The notes beneath the pieces were generated by a model. It searched no databases and had not been told where the DNA came from. It saw only the letters and a list, made by a program, of their open reading frames with translations. Both the position numbers and the translations under genes were made by a program. Below, piece after piece: positions 1-11,760 of a DNA stretch of 64,000 nucleotides (positions are counted from its first letter, which is position 1; every line of letters begins with the position of its first letter). The DNA comes from Toxorhynchites rutilus septentrionalis. Lineage: Eukaryota; Arthropoda; Insecta; Diptera; Culicidae. The stretch is taken from assembly GCF_029784135.1 (NCBI RefSeq), contig NC_073746.1:50986393-51050392 (forward strand), read 5' to 3'.

Positions 1-164
1 GGTTTCCACAGACACAAGCAATACTTTACTTAACCTCACCGTATTCCCCCTAGTTCCCCTGCTTTCGAGATCATGGTTTCGCCCGTCACTTCCATAAGGT
101 TTGGGCTGTAATACTTGCTTGTAGACTTTCCAGAAATGGATTCGCCGCACAACTCAGCGGATAT

Positions 165-303
165 TTAACCCTTTCAATACGGCAGTGTTGACGGTCGCCT
201 TACGGAGCACTGCGCCGAAAAGTATGCACATCGCGCTGATATGATCGATGTGCAGTATCACTCGTATGTCATCTAAAGACGACGCTCGTAGCGAAAGGGT
301 TAA
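165..303. mobile_element. piggyBac-type MITE with TTAA target sites
   Basis: A 131-bp segment (169-299) is bounded by CCCTTTC on the left and its exact inverse GAAAGGG on the right, and both ends are flanked directly by TTAA (165-168 and 300-303). TTAA target duplication with a CCC-starting terminal repeat is the hallmark of piggyBac transposons. The interior is GC-richer than its surroundings and has no coding capacity, so it would be a non-autonomous copy. The terminal repeat is only 7 bp, so chance is not fully excluded. Confidence 0.5.
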
Positions 304-1994
304 TCGCAGTTGACGTCAAGGGTTCCACTCTGGTGCTTGGTTTGCACTTTGCAGTAGTTGTGAAAGTTTCCGTGCCCTTTTCATCACATTACTCACATTA
401 CATTACTTTTATGACCAGGGGCAATTTTTTCCTTCTCCCGAAATAACGCTGATGGATTTTGGTTATTATTTTTTTTCCTCCTCTTGCATGATTACCATCT
501 CCTAACCACGTTGGTTTAAACTGCGAAAAAATGGTCTAAGATCTACAATGGTTAAGATTCCATGGAATGCACAGAAGTATTTTTTTCATCAAACTTAATT
601 CCTCAAGAAACTCGCGATGAGCCACCTAAAGGTACTCTAGAGGAAACACTGATATGGCAACGGGATGATTATTATAAACATCAATTTAACCAAAATTAGT
701 TTCATATAAAACTATGAATTTCCAAAAACTTTGTCGAACACCATATCCAACTGTCTGGATGTCAAGTTATTCTTTGAAAAGAGGGTGTTACATAAGAGCA
801 GCTTGCGCCTCTATTGATAAAGATGGTATTTTACAAAAGACACTCTATCTGACTATCAATACCGCATAAATAGTTAATAGTTATACTACCAAACAAGGAA
901 CTCTATTTCGTTTGTGATATTTCAATATCACATGTGTCTCTATATAATCATGGTTCACTGTTTATAATGATGGGTACCAAAGGCTGTATGAGATTTTCTT
1001 TGATTTCTTTTTTGATTTTGATTGATTTGAGAATTTGTTGCATCCTTTTTACTACGCATTTTCGCTGAATGGCTCAACCAAGCTCTGCTTTTTTTATTCT
1101 TTCATTTCTATACTGGGGTGTAGAATCAAAGTTTCGAAAACGAAAGCGTTACGCTGGAGACCGAGATTTAATAGCTCCTAAACAACTGAACGAAATGGTA
1201 TGATGAACACTTCATTCGAAAGATAAAAATATATATAAATAAATGTCTACGCGTTATATCGTAGACATTTATCGGAAATCCACTCAGTTATAATTGAACA
1301 GCGATTGGAGGATGTTGTCGCTGTTGTGGTGAAGCTCTTCGTTTACCATGAAATCGCTAATGAACGGTGTCACCAAGAGCCTATTTGTGCATCTTAGGCC
1401 AGAAGGGAATCCATCAGGATGAAAGTGATGCCACTGAAAAGGCGGCATCAGCATCGAAAAACGGTTCCGCTTGAGGCATCGGAGCAGCCGCCACACACAC
1501 ACATACACGCGGGGAATTATTTTCATTTGGTTGCTGTCCAGCATCGAGAAGATTCTAGAAAGATGTAATCGTTGCTGAAAAATAATCTGCCAGTTTCCCT
1601 TGGAATTGAAAGATACATTCAAGCGAAAGAGTTTATTTTAATTTTTTCTATCCATAAAACACTGCGACCAAATACATTTGGTTTTGGGATTTTTCAATCA
1701 AGTGAATTATTCTGAATATTATTCTTCCCCATCAAAAAAAATTTGGAAAAGTGAAGAAATGTTAGAACAAGTGATTTCTCATATGCTTTAAATATAGTGT
1801 TAGGTGTTGTTAGCCAATTAAAATTCACATTGGGTTAAATAAACACTCAGAAAGTAAAAATTATAAAAGAAAATTACCTTTTGCATTTCAAATCTGTTTT
1901 CTCTTTATCAAAGTAACATGTTTTTACTGATGAGAAAAATTGATAATTGTGTTCGGTATTGGTAATTATTTTATATTACATGGGTGAGTTTTGT
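304..1994. other. Non-coding stretch
   Basis: No gene is visible. It holds a short CA repeat (1491-1507), homopolymer T/A runs and one perfect hairpin (1241-1270). The longest open frame, on the minus strand at 1284-1622, has no recognisable domain and overlaps the CA repeat, so I treat it as chance. Confidence 0.6.
1241..1270. repeat. Perfect 11-bp inverted repeat (hairpin)
   Basis: AAATGTCTACG (1241-1251) is followed by an 8-base loop and its exact reverse complement (1260-1270). It may be the end of a small foldback element or an isolated hairpin. Nothing around it shows a function. Confidence 0.6.
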
Positions 1995-2335
1995 TTTCTT
2001 CATTTCATCCATACATAACACAGAAGGCAACTCGTCTAGGATCACAGAGGGTGGTTTTCATCATATCTCGTTCCACTTCGGTATCTTTTATCTGATATGC
2101 ACCATTCAACGACTATTTACCATCGTTCTGTCATCATCACTCGGTTAGCACTGATGGAGTGAACAAACAATAACCAACAACCAAACAAAACGGCCCTTTC
2201 CACCAAATCATTATGAAAGAGTTTAACGATGTAATTCTTCAAACATATCCAAAATCAACAGATAGCCTAACGGAAACCTACGTCAACTATGCGGTCGTGT
2301 CTTGGACACAACCCTCCTGTGATTTTTTTTTTTTT
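1995..2335 (+). repeat. Dispersed repeat, direct copy 1
   Basis: This segment and 2600-2945 align end to end as diverged direct repeats. Shared landmarks include CTTCGGTATCTTTTATC versus CTTCGGCATCTTTTATC and the 3' block TGCGGTCGTGTCT(T/C)GGACA. The latter block recurs near 20440. No coding sequence is recognised. It is probably part of an unclassified mosquito repeat. Confidence 0.55.
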
Positions 2336-2599
2336 GACGTAGGATTACGTCTTTCGGGGCCCTATTGAGGATACAAATTTAAAAAAACGAGAATCAGTCG
2401 CATCTCGAAAATTGTCCAAACTTCAACTCCAAGCTTCAAACGTTTACCTGAAGTATTTTCCAGATTTTCGCATCAATCGGTTTGGGCATTCCATTACAAT
2501 TCAGAACAATGAAGAAAATGATATATTTTATGGTACTAAATATCGACGCATCTAGCTTCGTTTACCGTTTGACCATTGCGAAAATGCCAATCAAGATAC

Positions 2600-2945
2600 A
2601 TTCATTCACCCTTCATATATACTTTCCATTATTTTATCCATAAAGAACGCATCCCGTTCAGAGCTACAGAGACCAGTTTTCAACATATCTCATTCACTTC
2701 GGCATCTTTTATCATGATATGCAGCATCCAACGACTAATCACCATGCTTCTGCCCTCTTCACCGGATTGTAACATTTTTGGTCTGATCAAACAATATCTA
2801 ACGATCGAATGAAGTGGTCCTTTTAGGACCATGGAAGAGTTTAATAATGCATTGTTTGAAATATATTCAAAATCAATGTGATACAAATATCGTAACGTAA
2901 TCCTGCGGTCGTGTCTCGGACAAAGCATCCCTTTAACTTTTTCTT
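2600..2945 (+). repeat. Dispersed repeat, direct copy 2
   Basis: This is the second copy of the 1995-2335 unit, about 605 bp downstream. It is followed by the 3130-3805 repeat. The same order, with the CGGTCGTGTCTTGGACAC block first and the downstream repeat next, is found at 20430-21130, so the two blocks belong to one composite element. Confidence 0.5.
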
Positions 2946-3129
2946 ATCCCTCTACTCACTCTTACCTCTTGCTCATTCTTACCTCATAACTTTTTGCCAC
3001 TTTCATGAAATGTTTCTTATTTATATGTGTGAGCTGCCGGTCAGTCACTGGTGACTGACGTGGCAGTTAACGTGTTAAACTACGGATACCTTTGGCACTT
3101 TTTAAAATCAATTGAACTGAACAGAAAAA

Positions 3130-3805
3130 AAAAGTATTATTTTGGACAATCTTTCACGTTTTCTTACTAAGCGAACGTTCACGTTTAATAGCAGAATTCT
3201 TCATTTTTAATTTAAATTTTAATATAATTTTTTAATATAAATTTCAAAATTTTTAAATAAATTTTAATATAAATTTCCTGTTGCTTCTATCAATACTCGT
3301 CATTATAATATAAATTCATTTTCAGACACAATTTTCGCTCAAGTTTCTTTATTCACTTGTAAATAACACGTTTCAACGTTACATGGAATACATGTTCAAT
3401 ACAGAAAAGTTAATTTTCATTCATAATATTTATTTTCGAAGCGCCTTATTCCACCTGAGAATCTTTTGCCATTTTCGGTTCACACCAACAGAACACGAAG
3501 CTTAACTCCACAAACGCGAAATCCTGAAATCTATTTCCACTTTCGAACAAAAATTGATTTCGTTAGCACAAGTATCGAATGGACTAACAACGTTTATTAT
3601 TATGTAATCGTAAAACATATGGGAATTCCATTTTCCGAATTTTTCGACCTTCCTTCAGAGTTTTCCGAAAAGTTTCTGATTTTGCACTTGATAACATTGA
3701 TCTACGGACAGAGGCGAATACAACAAAATAAAGATGGCTCAAATCGGATAATTCGTTCAGATTTCGCACTTAGCAACAAATTTGGCCTTCCATTTTTATT
3801 AAAGA
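3130..3805 (+). repeat. Dispersed repeat also present at 20480-21130
   Basis: Landmarks shared with 20480-21130 include ACGTTTTCTTACT(A/T)AGCGAAC, an A-rich block reading ACAAAATAAAG and a terminal TTTGGCCTTCCATTTT. Open frames in both copies give similar peptides, but that similarity follows from the DNA repeat and is not evidence of a gene. The class is unknown. Confidence 0.55.
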
Positions 3806-3808
3806 ATA

Positions 3809-5089
3809 GTTCATATTAAATCTGGACGCACTGTATATTATACCACAGCGCTCCTAGTGGTCGGATCTTGAATGTTTTGACAGCACTTTGTTTTGGAATG
3901 TTTCCTCTATCAGTGCTGAAAATTTCATTACGATTCGTTTTGTTTCAAAAAAGTTACACGTGATGGAAGCCGCGAAACGAAAATTAATTTTGGATACCCA
4001 CGTCAAAAACCCGACGTGGTCAGGTTCAAACATCGCGAAATCGAAAATGGCCAAATCGACCGTGTGCAGCGTTCTCAAACGTTTCCGTGAGATGCATACT
4101 ATCGATCAGCAGGTTCATACCTAGCGTCATAGTGGAACTAAGGATCGGAAACTGCATTTGAAGGTGTTGAGAACGATCAAGGCAAACCCAGGGCAGTCGG
4201 ACTATGACATCGCCAAGAAATTCAATGCCGACCGGTGCACCGTCAGAAGGATTCGTCTGCGCGAAGGAATACGATCTTATCAGGCCAGTAAGCAGCCAAA
4301 CCGGACATTGAAGCAGAATGTAGTAGCCGAAGGACGTGTCCGGAAGTTATACAACAAGGTTCTAACGAAGTACGACGGATGCATCCTCATGGATGACGAA
4401 ACATACGCGAAGATGGATTTTGGGCAGCTTCCAGGCCAAAAATTATATAAAGCCACTGGTCGGGGTGATGTCCCCGGCAAGTTCAAATTCGTTTTTGCCG
4501 ATAAGTTTGCAAGAAAGTGTTTGATCTGGCAAGGTATTTGCAGCTGCGGACGAAAAACCCCGGTTTCTGTGACAAACAAGACCATGGACTCCAAAATGTA
4601 CAAGGAGGAGTGCCTGAGAAAACGTATTCCTCCGTGCATTAGATCTCACAAAGGACCAGTAAAGTTTTGGCCAGAGTTGACAAGCTGCCACTACAGCAAA
4701 GAGGTACAGTGGTATCGAGACAACGGGGTGAATTTTGTCGAAAAGGACATCAACCCACCCAACTGCCCTCAATTACGCTCTATCGAAAAATATTGAGCAA
4801 TTGTCAAGCAGAAGTTGAAGAAGAATGGTAGGACGACTCGGAATGCATAGAGATGAAGAGATGGTGGGATAAAATGGCCGCTGATGTCAGCGAACAGGGT
4901 GTCCAAACTATGATGAGTGGTATTCGCCGGAAGGTTCGAGATTTCATCAAAACCACATCGGAATATTTTATTTGTTATTTTTCCTTTAAAGTGCAACAAA
5001 AGACCTACATTATGAGTACATAACAGTTTTATTTCGCTCACATAGCTCCGAGATAGACCCGTTTTAATGCGTCCAGATTTAAGATGAAC
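3809..5089 (+). mobile_element. Element A: complete DD37E-group Tc1/mariner transposon, dead
   Basis: The element is 1281 bp long. Its termini are inverted repeats that begin GTTCAT(A/C)TTAAATCTGG and run to GACGCA (about 22 bp, one mismatch). TA target duplications lie at 3807-3808 and 5090-5091. It carries one broken transposase on the plus strand. The size, TA target and transposase type match the ITmDD37E group first described in mosquitoes. Its terminal repeats differ completely from those of elements B, C and D, so it is a separate family. Confidence 0.9.
3963..4990 (+). pseudogene. Transposase of element A (DD37E group), inactivated
   Basis: The product would cut and paste element A in the nucleus. 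An N-terminal helix-turn-helix region (KRKLILDTHV...) runs to an in-frame TAG at 4122. The same frame resumes through a second helix-turn-helix region and the catalytic core. The first catalytic Asp lies in MDDETYAKMDFGQLPG. At the second catalytic site the motif is FWPELTSCHY, so the expected Asp is Glu. The third residue, Glu, lies in LRSIEKY. Only 36 residues separate the second and third sites, against 37 in elements B and D. A TGG-to-TGA change after IEKY stops the frame at 4794-4796, and frame slips follow in the tail, where WWDKMAADVSEQG is readable in another frame. There are at least two stops, a frameshift and a catalytic substitution, so it is not functional. Confidence 0.9.
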
Positions 5090-5189
5090 TATGCTTTAGT
5101 ACTTAGTTGAGATTTCCATGCCAAATAACACGCCTTGAATGCATTTTGAGTGCCAAGCTCTAGAATACGCGTGAACACAGTGCAAGTCG

Positions 5190-5460
5190 GAGGAGTTTTC
5201 CATTTTTATTTATATAGATAAAATTCGGGAGTCTCAGTAGTTTCGAAACTTGTTCATGAATGTAAACCTTCTCTAGATTGCACTTCTGGATTGTTGTACA
5301 TTTAAGGAACAACAGGATAGTCGATGACGTTGTTATGATGTTGCTGCTATACAAATGAAACACAAATTTCTACATTACTCGGGAATTAATCAAGCAAATG
5401 GAACGAAATTTCGCACATGGAGGTTTTAGGGTGCAATAAATGATTCTATGATAAACGAAT
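5190..5460 (+). repeat. Single monomer of the 140-bp minisatellite family
   Basis: The block ATACAAATGAAACACAAATT, with TCAAGCAAATGGAACGAAAT and GTGCAATAAATGATTCTATG downstream, is one diverged unit of the tandem array at 27751-28400. Just before it, CCATTTTTATTTATATAGAT also occurs near 20800. The same kind of composite repeat is therefore present here as a fragment. Confidence 0.6.
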
Positions 5461-5567
5461 AGTTTTTTTTCCAATGTTCATCTACTTACCATAACTTATG
5501 AATGGTAATAAAAATGCTTATCATTTTGATAGACAGTGCTGGCAAATTTCCAAAAGCGAGCTATATA

Positions 5568-6386
5568 TTAGGCTGGAGCAAAAGTAATCCATAATTTTTT
5601 CGGTAGTTGGCTTTAGTGATCAATATCTCACGTAATATCGATCATATAAATTAATGTAACAGTAATAGTGACATTTGTCGCTAGAAATATTATTTGAATG
5701 GAACCAGTTGTGAGTTACAGGGTGTTAACAGTGGAAGTCAACAAAGAGAAAATTCGGTACATTTCACACTATTTCTTTTAAGAAAGTGAAAATGCAAGCC
5801 AGATCGCTGAAATTGTGAATCGTGTTTATGGCGCCGATACTGTAACAGATAAACACGTGCAATTTATTTTTCTTAATTTTAATTAATTTTTTTTGAACAT
5901 TTTTTTAGTGCAAATTCAGACCACAACTGTCAACAACTGGACCGTTTGAAGCCAACGATTGACCAGGAACATCCAGAATTGGTCAACAGACGAGGTGTTG
6001 TGTTCCATCAGTCCACACATATCTAAAGTTACTCGTCAGGAACTCCGGGAGCTTGATTAGGTTGTTTTAATGCATCCATCATATAGTTCGAACCAGGCAC
6101 CAAGCGATTACTACTTTTTTTCTCGCATTGCAAAACTTTTCGAGTGATAAGAAATTGGGACCAAGAGAAGATTGTAAAAATCGATTACTAGGCCTATAAG
6201 GACCATGACTTCGATGAGAGAGGCATTACGAGGCTACCTCAAAAATGGCAACAAATTATACAACGAAACGGTACATATTTGACCCAGATCGATTTGATCG
6301 ATTTGATCATATCTCCCAAATCGATTTGATCAAATCTCAATAAAGTTTTGAGTTTGACTCACTGGATTCCTTTTTCCCCAACCTAA
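5568..6386 (+). mobile_element. Internally deleted mariner element
   Basis: The left end reads TTAGGCTGGAGCAAAAGTAA and the right end is the imperfect inverse of it (GGATTCCTTTTTCCCCAACC then TAA). At 819 bp it is shorter than a typical mariner of about 1.3 kb. It carries both ends of a mariner transposase with the middle missing. A TA duplication is not clean on the right side. A shorter relative surrounds element C at 45042-46513. Confidence 0.8.
5698..6300 (+). pseudogene. Mariner transposase, internally deleted
   Basis: The start ATG at 5698 opens the N-terminal helix-turn-helix region, where ESENASQIAEIVNRVYGADT is recognisable as the mariner DNA-binding segment. An in-frame TAA precedes it. 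The sequence then jumps to the C-terminal half: QLDRLKPTIDQEHPELVNRR, then GVVFHQ at the position of the second catalytic site, with frame breaks after it. It ends in KWQQIIQRNGTYL, the usual mariner C-terminus. The missing block should contain the first catalytic Asp. I infer one large deletion plus later point decay. Confidence 0.8.
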
Positions 6387-9300
6387 TGAAATGGTGATTT
6401 TATAAAATGTCAAAGATATAACATAGATATAACATAGGCCCGTGTTAAAAGTAGCCAAACTCGACACCACGTGTTCAAAAAATAGAGAAAAACAATCGCT
6501 TTTCGAATAACCCAGTATTTGTTTTGGTAACAGCTACAACATTACACAAATAATGCTAAGCATAGGAGAATCGTGTGATGGAAACAGTTTTCATACAAAC
6601 ATAAAATATCGATTGTCATTGAACTTTTATTCAAGTGGATTGTCTACGCCGTTCACAGTGTTCATTTCCAATCAACGTCAAAAAACATTTCGTGAAATGA
6701 TGTTTGATTTAGATAGAGTTGGCAGACAAAAGCTTAATCCCATCGAATTCACTCGCACTTAGGAAGTCCGTTTTGAACCGATGATGAAAAACCATCACGG
6801 CGCAAATCTACCTCAACGCTTTCCAACAGCCAAGTACTCATGGTGTGTGGCCCTAGCCAGACAAACAAAAAAAATCCATGGATTAGATTCCAACAAACGG
6901 TACCGCAGCTATCGGCTTTCAATCGCAACCAAGCGACGCGATGGAGAGGATAACTCTTTCTTTTTCTATCGACACATCACTTCGGTGAGACGAATTAACA
7001 GTATCCCAACGTGACGTCGTACGACACGATGTGATGTGATGGAGTTTTGTCGCATAGAGTGACCTGTGGATTTCAATTTGTTGGCTTTTTGTGGGTCGTA
7101 GCCTCGTCAGATGTTCATTTAACAAATCACAATTATTCTTTGGAAGAACAAAAAGTCATTCGATGAAAGCAAGCGGAAAATCATTCGCATGCAGTCTGTG
7201 GTGGCAACATGTATGTAGTAAAGTTCGATTCGTGTTCGAGAAACAAAACCATGCTTGAAATCGACATCACATTCAGGATTCACGGTGATGAATCAATCAG
7301 ATGTGACTAAGCTTTTAAACTGAATCTTTTTTCACATAGTCTGGTAAATAAAACTGAATACTAGACTCCGAGAAACATTAGATCACGTCCGAAAACACAT
7401 TCTACTTCTATCGGTAAAAAAAAACTCAAGTCACAAAAGGCAGCTTCCGAACATGAAAATGCATTTCCAAAGCCAAACCAACCAGCAAAAGAACGGCATT
7501 CAGCATAGATTCTAAGATTACCTTCTGGCCTGGATTCACCGGTTATATAGTTTGTTTATTGCTACTGCACTTATCGATTCCCCTCTGGAGAGAGCATTCT
7601 CGTTATCATGGACGATGCCATGATAACAGTTGCTCGGAAGACTTCGGCAATAAAAGTATGGCCATCGAGCGACGGGTAATGGCAATGCCGTCCGACAACC
7701 GGTTCCCAGCGTCTACTAGGAAACGATAAACTTAAGTGATGAAAGAATAACACGGAAAACTTTAAGGTGCTTTTAGGTGAGTACCTTCGCTGATGCTCCC
7801 GGGCGACTATCGAACACCGAGAAAAGCATTCAGGTATTGCGATATAAACAAACCTTGTTAAGGTAGCAAATATATTAAATAAACCTCAAGCAGGAGCTCT
7901 TGCAGTGCACCGGCAGATCGGCGAAGATTGCAATGACGGCGGAGAACATGTGAAATGAATTGTGATAAATATTGTTAGATGTAGTTCTTTAGCATAGAAT
8001 TACTGGGCTGCGATCGAACGATCTAACAAAAGAAAATCCGACGACAAATTGAGATAAAGTACGCAAATTTCACCGGAAGAGATGTGCAACAGTTCCCTCT
8101 CACTGTCTCTAGATGCCATTTTCTTCCACCGAGGACAAGCACATTCCAGTTGGATTCCTCTCGCCACACCAAACTAATGTTCCCTCCAAGTGGCTTAAAT
8201 AGATTGTATTTCGTCATTAGATGGAAGTTTTCTTCAATACCTTCTCGAGCGTGTGATGGTGATGCGAAAAACGTTATCTCCCACGAAGGCATCCAGGTAC
8301 ACCCACCTGCTACTAAGCCCGGGTTGGCTGGTTAGTTTCACTTCCAGCGCGCCGCTTGGCACACTGCACAGCGTCGTAAGAAGCTTGTCTGGCGTTTGAT
8401 ATCGATTGAAATTGATGCACTCTTTATGGCAAGTTAATTTCCCCGGGGTGGCACTCCGAGAAAGGAAAATATTTGTGTTGACCTCTGGGGGTTACGACGC
8501 TCTCGGGTTTTGTGTTTGGCTGGGCGAAGCTACTAGGTAACTTGCACGATATGGCTAACGTATATATATTGATTTTGCAGGTTGAGAAGTTATTTACTAT
8601 CTATGAGAGGTGGATAACAGTTCTGCACTTGAAGGTGATGGAAGAAGGCTGGAGGTTGCATACTGACCAAACTAACGCTTGTTTACTGCTGTTCAGCCTT
8701 AATGCATTAGTTTTTTAAAGATTATTTTTCTATCCTTCTATCCTTTATGAATTCATTATTGTTCGTATTTTGTACGTTGTAGAACAGCACTCATCCAATA
8801 CACAGGTAATAGCAACAGGAAGAAACAACGAAACTGAAGATGAATTCATTAGAATATTCGATAGGAAGAAAATGCGGTCGAATGATTAATTCCATCAGTG
8901 TTTATCATACAAAAAGTGGTGCTAGAACATTTGCCATGATCGAAACTTTGTCTCATAACTGGTAAAAGTTTAAGTACACATGAGAATAACTTAACACGTT
9001 AAGATTTTTTCTTGTTGTGCTTTCCAATCAGCGCGCATCAAAAGCGTGTGCCAATATCAGTGTCGGTTTCCAAAGTTTCCAAAGATACTTATTGTATTAA
9101 TAGAAGATAGTCAGCAATTCGACTAGAAAGCATTCACATTTCGTAAAACATCTGAAAACAAACCGTAAATAATTTTATTAAATTATTTTATAACTGTCGG
9201 TCCCAGTCAGTCAGCACTTTTCTACCAAAAAGCTCAACGTCCCTAGGGACCGTGAGAAATGAGCACAGCAACAACATTCCCAAATAAACTTTCAATGTCA

Positions 9301-9996
9301 ACACATCATGTTGGATCATTGTTGGCCAAAGTGTGATTGAATTTTGTAATCGTAATCGTAATCATAATCGAATTGAATTACAGAGGTATTAAACTCTGAG
9401 AGTTCATTCGCCTCTAACTGAATTTTGTATCTTCTAATCTCTTTTTATATACTTCTCATTCTTCTGATGCAACGCCACATCGGGAAAGATACCATACGAT
9501 GTAAGTTAACTCTCGAATTGAATGGAATGGTAGAATGCTGCTTGTTGCATTGTAAAGCATATGCGAGTAAAATCGACATTCAAAAATCTTTCACTTTTTC
9601 CACCCGAAACATTGAATGACGAAATAAAGAATGCGGACCATTTATCCGACAGTTCCCCACAGTAATGACCGGCTTTGCCGCTAAATTTTGTGCATAACTT
9701 AGGTTTTTTTTCATTTCAGCTGTTGCAAAATTGGTTTTGGAACTAATATAGCCTGAGGATACAGTGCATCGAACCTTGAGACTCTTGCTGTAGTTTGTTC
9801 ATGTATCGACCAGATCTTTTCTTAAAATTCTACACCCGGAAGACAAAACACCGACTCACTCCGAACTGTTGAACACCTTTGAATTATAACACGTTTTGAA
9901 CTTTTACGACTGGTTGGGGGATGAGTTCGATCTCGAGCTTTTTCATGAGGTTATGCACAAAAAAAATAAGCATGTGAAAAATTTATGGAATATATA
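6387..9996. other. Non-coding stretch
   Basis: No gene or recognised transposon is visible in these 3.6 kb. Open frames of up to about 90 codons exist on both strands around 6550-8700, but none shows a domain, codon bias or splice context. A perfect hairpin lies at 7602-7627. AT-rich unique DNA of this type would suit an intron or an intergenic spacer. Confidence 0.55.
7602..7627. repeat. Perfect 10-bp inverted repeat
   Basis: GTTATCATGG and CCATGATAAC are separated by six bases. The stem is short and isolated. It could be a palindromic protein-binding site or chance. Confidence 0.5.
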
Positions 9997-10211
9997 CAGC
10001 CTACGATTTCTTTTCACTGTATATTATCAAATCCTGTATATTATTGAGTCAAAACATTGTTTTTAATTTGTTCTTTATGCATATATTTTTCGGTTTTTGA
10101 ATAAAGAATAAGATTGATTATTGATTCACCTCCTTAATGTCATAAAATATCTTTCTCATACAAAAAATCCGAATTCTTTCAAGAGATGATGAAAAAATCC
10201 TTCTACACATA

Positions 10212-11502
10212 AAGGGTGTTCGGATCAAAAAGTGGTCAAACTAAATTGCGTGTAAATCGATTATTTGTTTATTAAAAAAAAAATCAAAGTATCTTTCTTT
10301 TTGAAGTTCAATATGTATGAAAGACGGAAAAAATACTCAGTTAAGATTCTGGTCGACCTAGTCCAAATTGGCGAGCCTTTCGTTTGACGCCTGCCATCAG
10401 ATTTTGTACAGTCACCTTATCCACTTTCTTCACCGCAGAACGCCAGTTTGCTTTGAACTGCTTCTCGCTGCTAACAGTTTTTTGGGTCTTCTTAAGGTTC
10501 TGCCTAACTATCGCCCAATATTTTTCGATTGGGCGAAGTTCTGGTGTGTTGGGAGGGTTTTTATCCTTGGGCACAACCTGCATCTTGTTAGCGGCATACC
10601 ACTCCCTGGCCTTTTTTCCATAATGACAGGATGCCAAATTCGGCCAAAACAGCACAGAAAGTCATGTTTCTTCAGGAAAGGCAGCATACGCTTTTGAAGA
10701 CACTCTTTCACGTAAATTTCCTGGTTGACGGTCCCGGTTGCAACGAAAATGTCGCTTTTCAAGCCACAGGTACAGATAGCTTGCCAAACGAGATATTTCT
10801 TGGCGAACTTTGATAGTTTAATATGCTTGAAAATGTCTGCCACCTTTCCGCTGTATAATACTCTTGTCCAGGAAGCTGTCTGAAGTCTGCATTGACGTAA
10901 GTTACGTCGTCCATTACCACGCAATCAAACTTTGTCAACAATGTCGTATACAGCTTCCGAGATCTTGTTTTTGCCGTAAGGTTTTGCTTATCGTTGCGAT
11001 TTGGAGTCACTACCTTCTTATAATTCTATAGTCCGGATCGTTTTTTAGCTTCATGCACGGTTGTAGACGATATTCCCAACTTATTTGTGACATCTCGAAC
11101 GGAGGGGTTGGGTTTGCGCTTAAAAGCGCTAGCCACTCTTCTGTTCGTCACTGCGGCTCCTGGCTTTCGATTTCCCCCAGATCCAGGCTTTCTAGTTGTT
11201 GACCAACGTTCCCCGAACACTTTTATTACTTTGGTGACGGTTGATTTGGTCACATTCAACGATTTTGCTATTTCTGCGTGCGTGTAGTTTGGATTTTCAC
11301 GACGCATGTACAAAATTTTGATTCGTCGCTCCTCTTGCTTTGACGCCATTTTGATAACTAAAAATCTAATGTCAAAATCCAAATAGAGGCATCATTCTAC
11401 ACACACACACATACAAAATGAGGGGTGATCAGGTTTTTTATATGAATGATTAGAAAAAATACGGCGAATTTAAGTTGACCACTTTTTGATCCGAACACCC
11501 TT
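10212..11502 (-). mobile_element. Element B: complete DD37E transposon, dead
   Basis: The element is 1291 bp long with perfect 28-bp terminal inverted repeats (10212-10239 and 11475-11502) that begin AAGGGTGTTCGGATCAAAAA. TA duplications lie at 10210-10211 and 11503-11504. The transposase reads on the minus strand. The terminal repeats start AAGGGTG like those of C and D but then diverge, so B is a sister family. It interrupts a pogo-like repeat, and the uninterrupted copy at 31.7 kb acts as the empty site. Confidence 0.93.
10341..11349 (-). pseudogene. Transposase of element B (DD37E), inactivated
   Basis: The start is the ATG at 11349-11347, giving MASKQEERRIKILYMRR. An N-terminal helix-turn-helix (HAEIAKSLNVTKSTVTKVIK) is followed by a second one (SVRDVTNKLGISSTTVHEAK). 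An in-frame TAG follows KKRSGL, where elements C and D have Arg. The first catalytic Asp is in VVMDDVTYVNADFRQLPG. The frame changes near 10830 and again near 10640. The second site reads FWPNLASCHY, so the catalytic Asp is Asn. Thirty-seven residues later the third site is intact in PELRPIEKYW. One stop, two frameshifts and the Asn substitution make it non-functional. Confidence 0.9.
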
Positions 11503-11760
11503 TATATTCCAATTTCAACATTGACAGAGGTATTGTTGTATTACACGTTGTTCTTGTTTTGGAGCCTGCTTGCCTTAAACTGGCTCTAATTCAAAAACTA
11601 CGTTACGTACGACAACTCTGTTGCTTTCATTTGAAAGATGAGGTAATTTAAAAGACGATATAGAACCACTTCCTGATTAGTGGTTTTAAGTAACATTTTA
11701 GAAGTGAAAAACTTAAAAGTAAGTAGTTTTTAAGGTGTTATTCTTAATTTTATCCAAAAA

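Larger units (their letters stand above)
9997..11760 (+). mobile_element. Pogo/Tigger-like repeat, copy 1, split by element B
   Basis: The flanks of element B (about 10000-10209 and 11505-11760) align with 31700-31990 and the segment following it. Landmarks are TTCTTTTCACTGTATAT(T/A)ATC, CATATATTTTTCG and AAACTGGCTCTA. The repeat seems to start after TA with CAG at 9997. Its right boundary is uncertain; a related terminus lies at 12859-12881. It has no recognisable coding sequence, so it is a non-autonomous member. Confidence 0.6.

Noticed and set aside
3466..3819. Similar peptides at 3466-3819 and 20940-21149
   Set aside because: The similarity extends into untranslated flanks and reflects one dispersed repeat; frames are not otherwise supported.
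3848..5041. Long minus-strand frames across element A
   Set aside because: They are antisense shadows of the transposase coding region.
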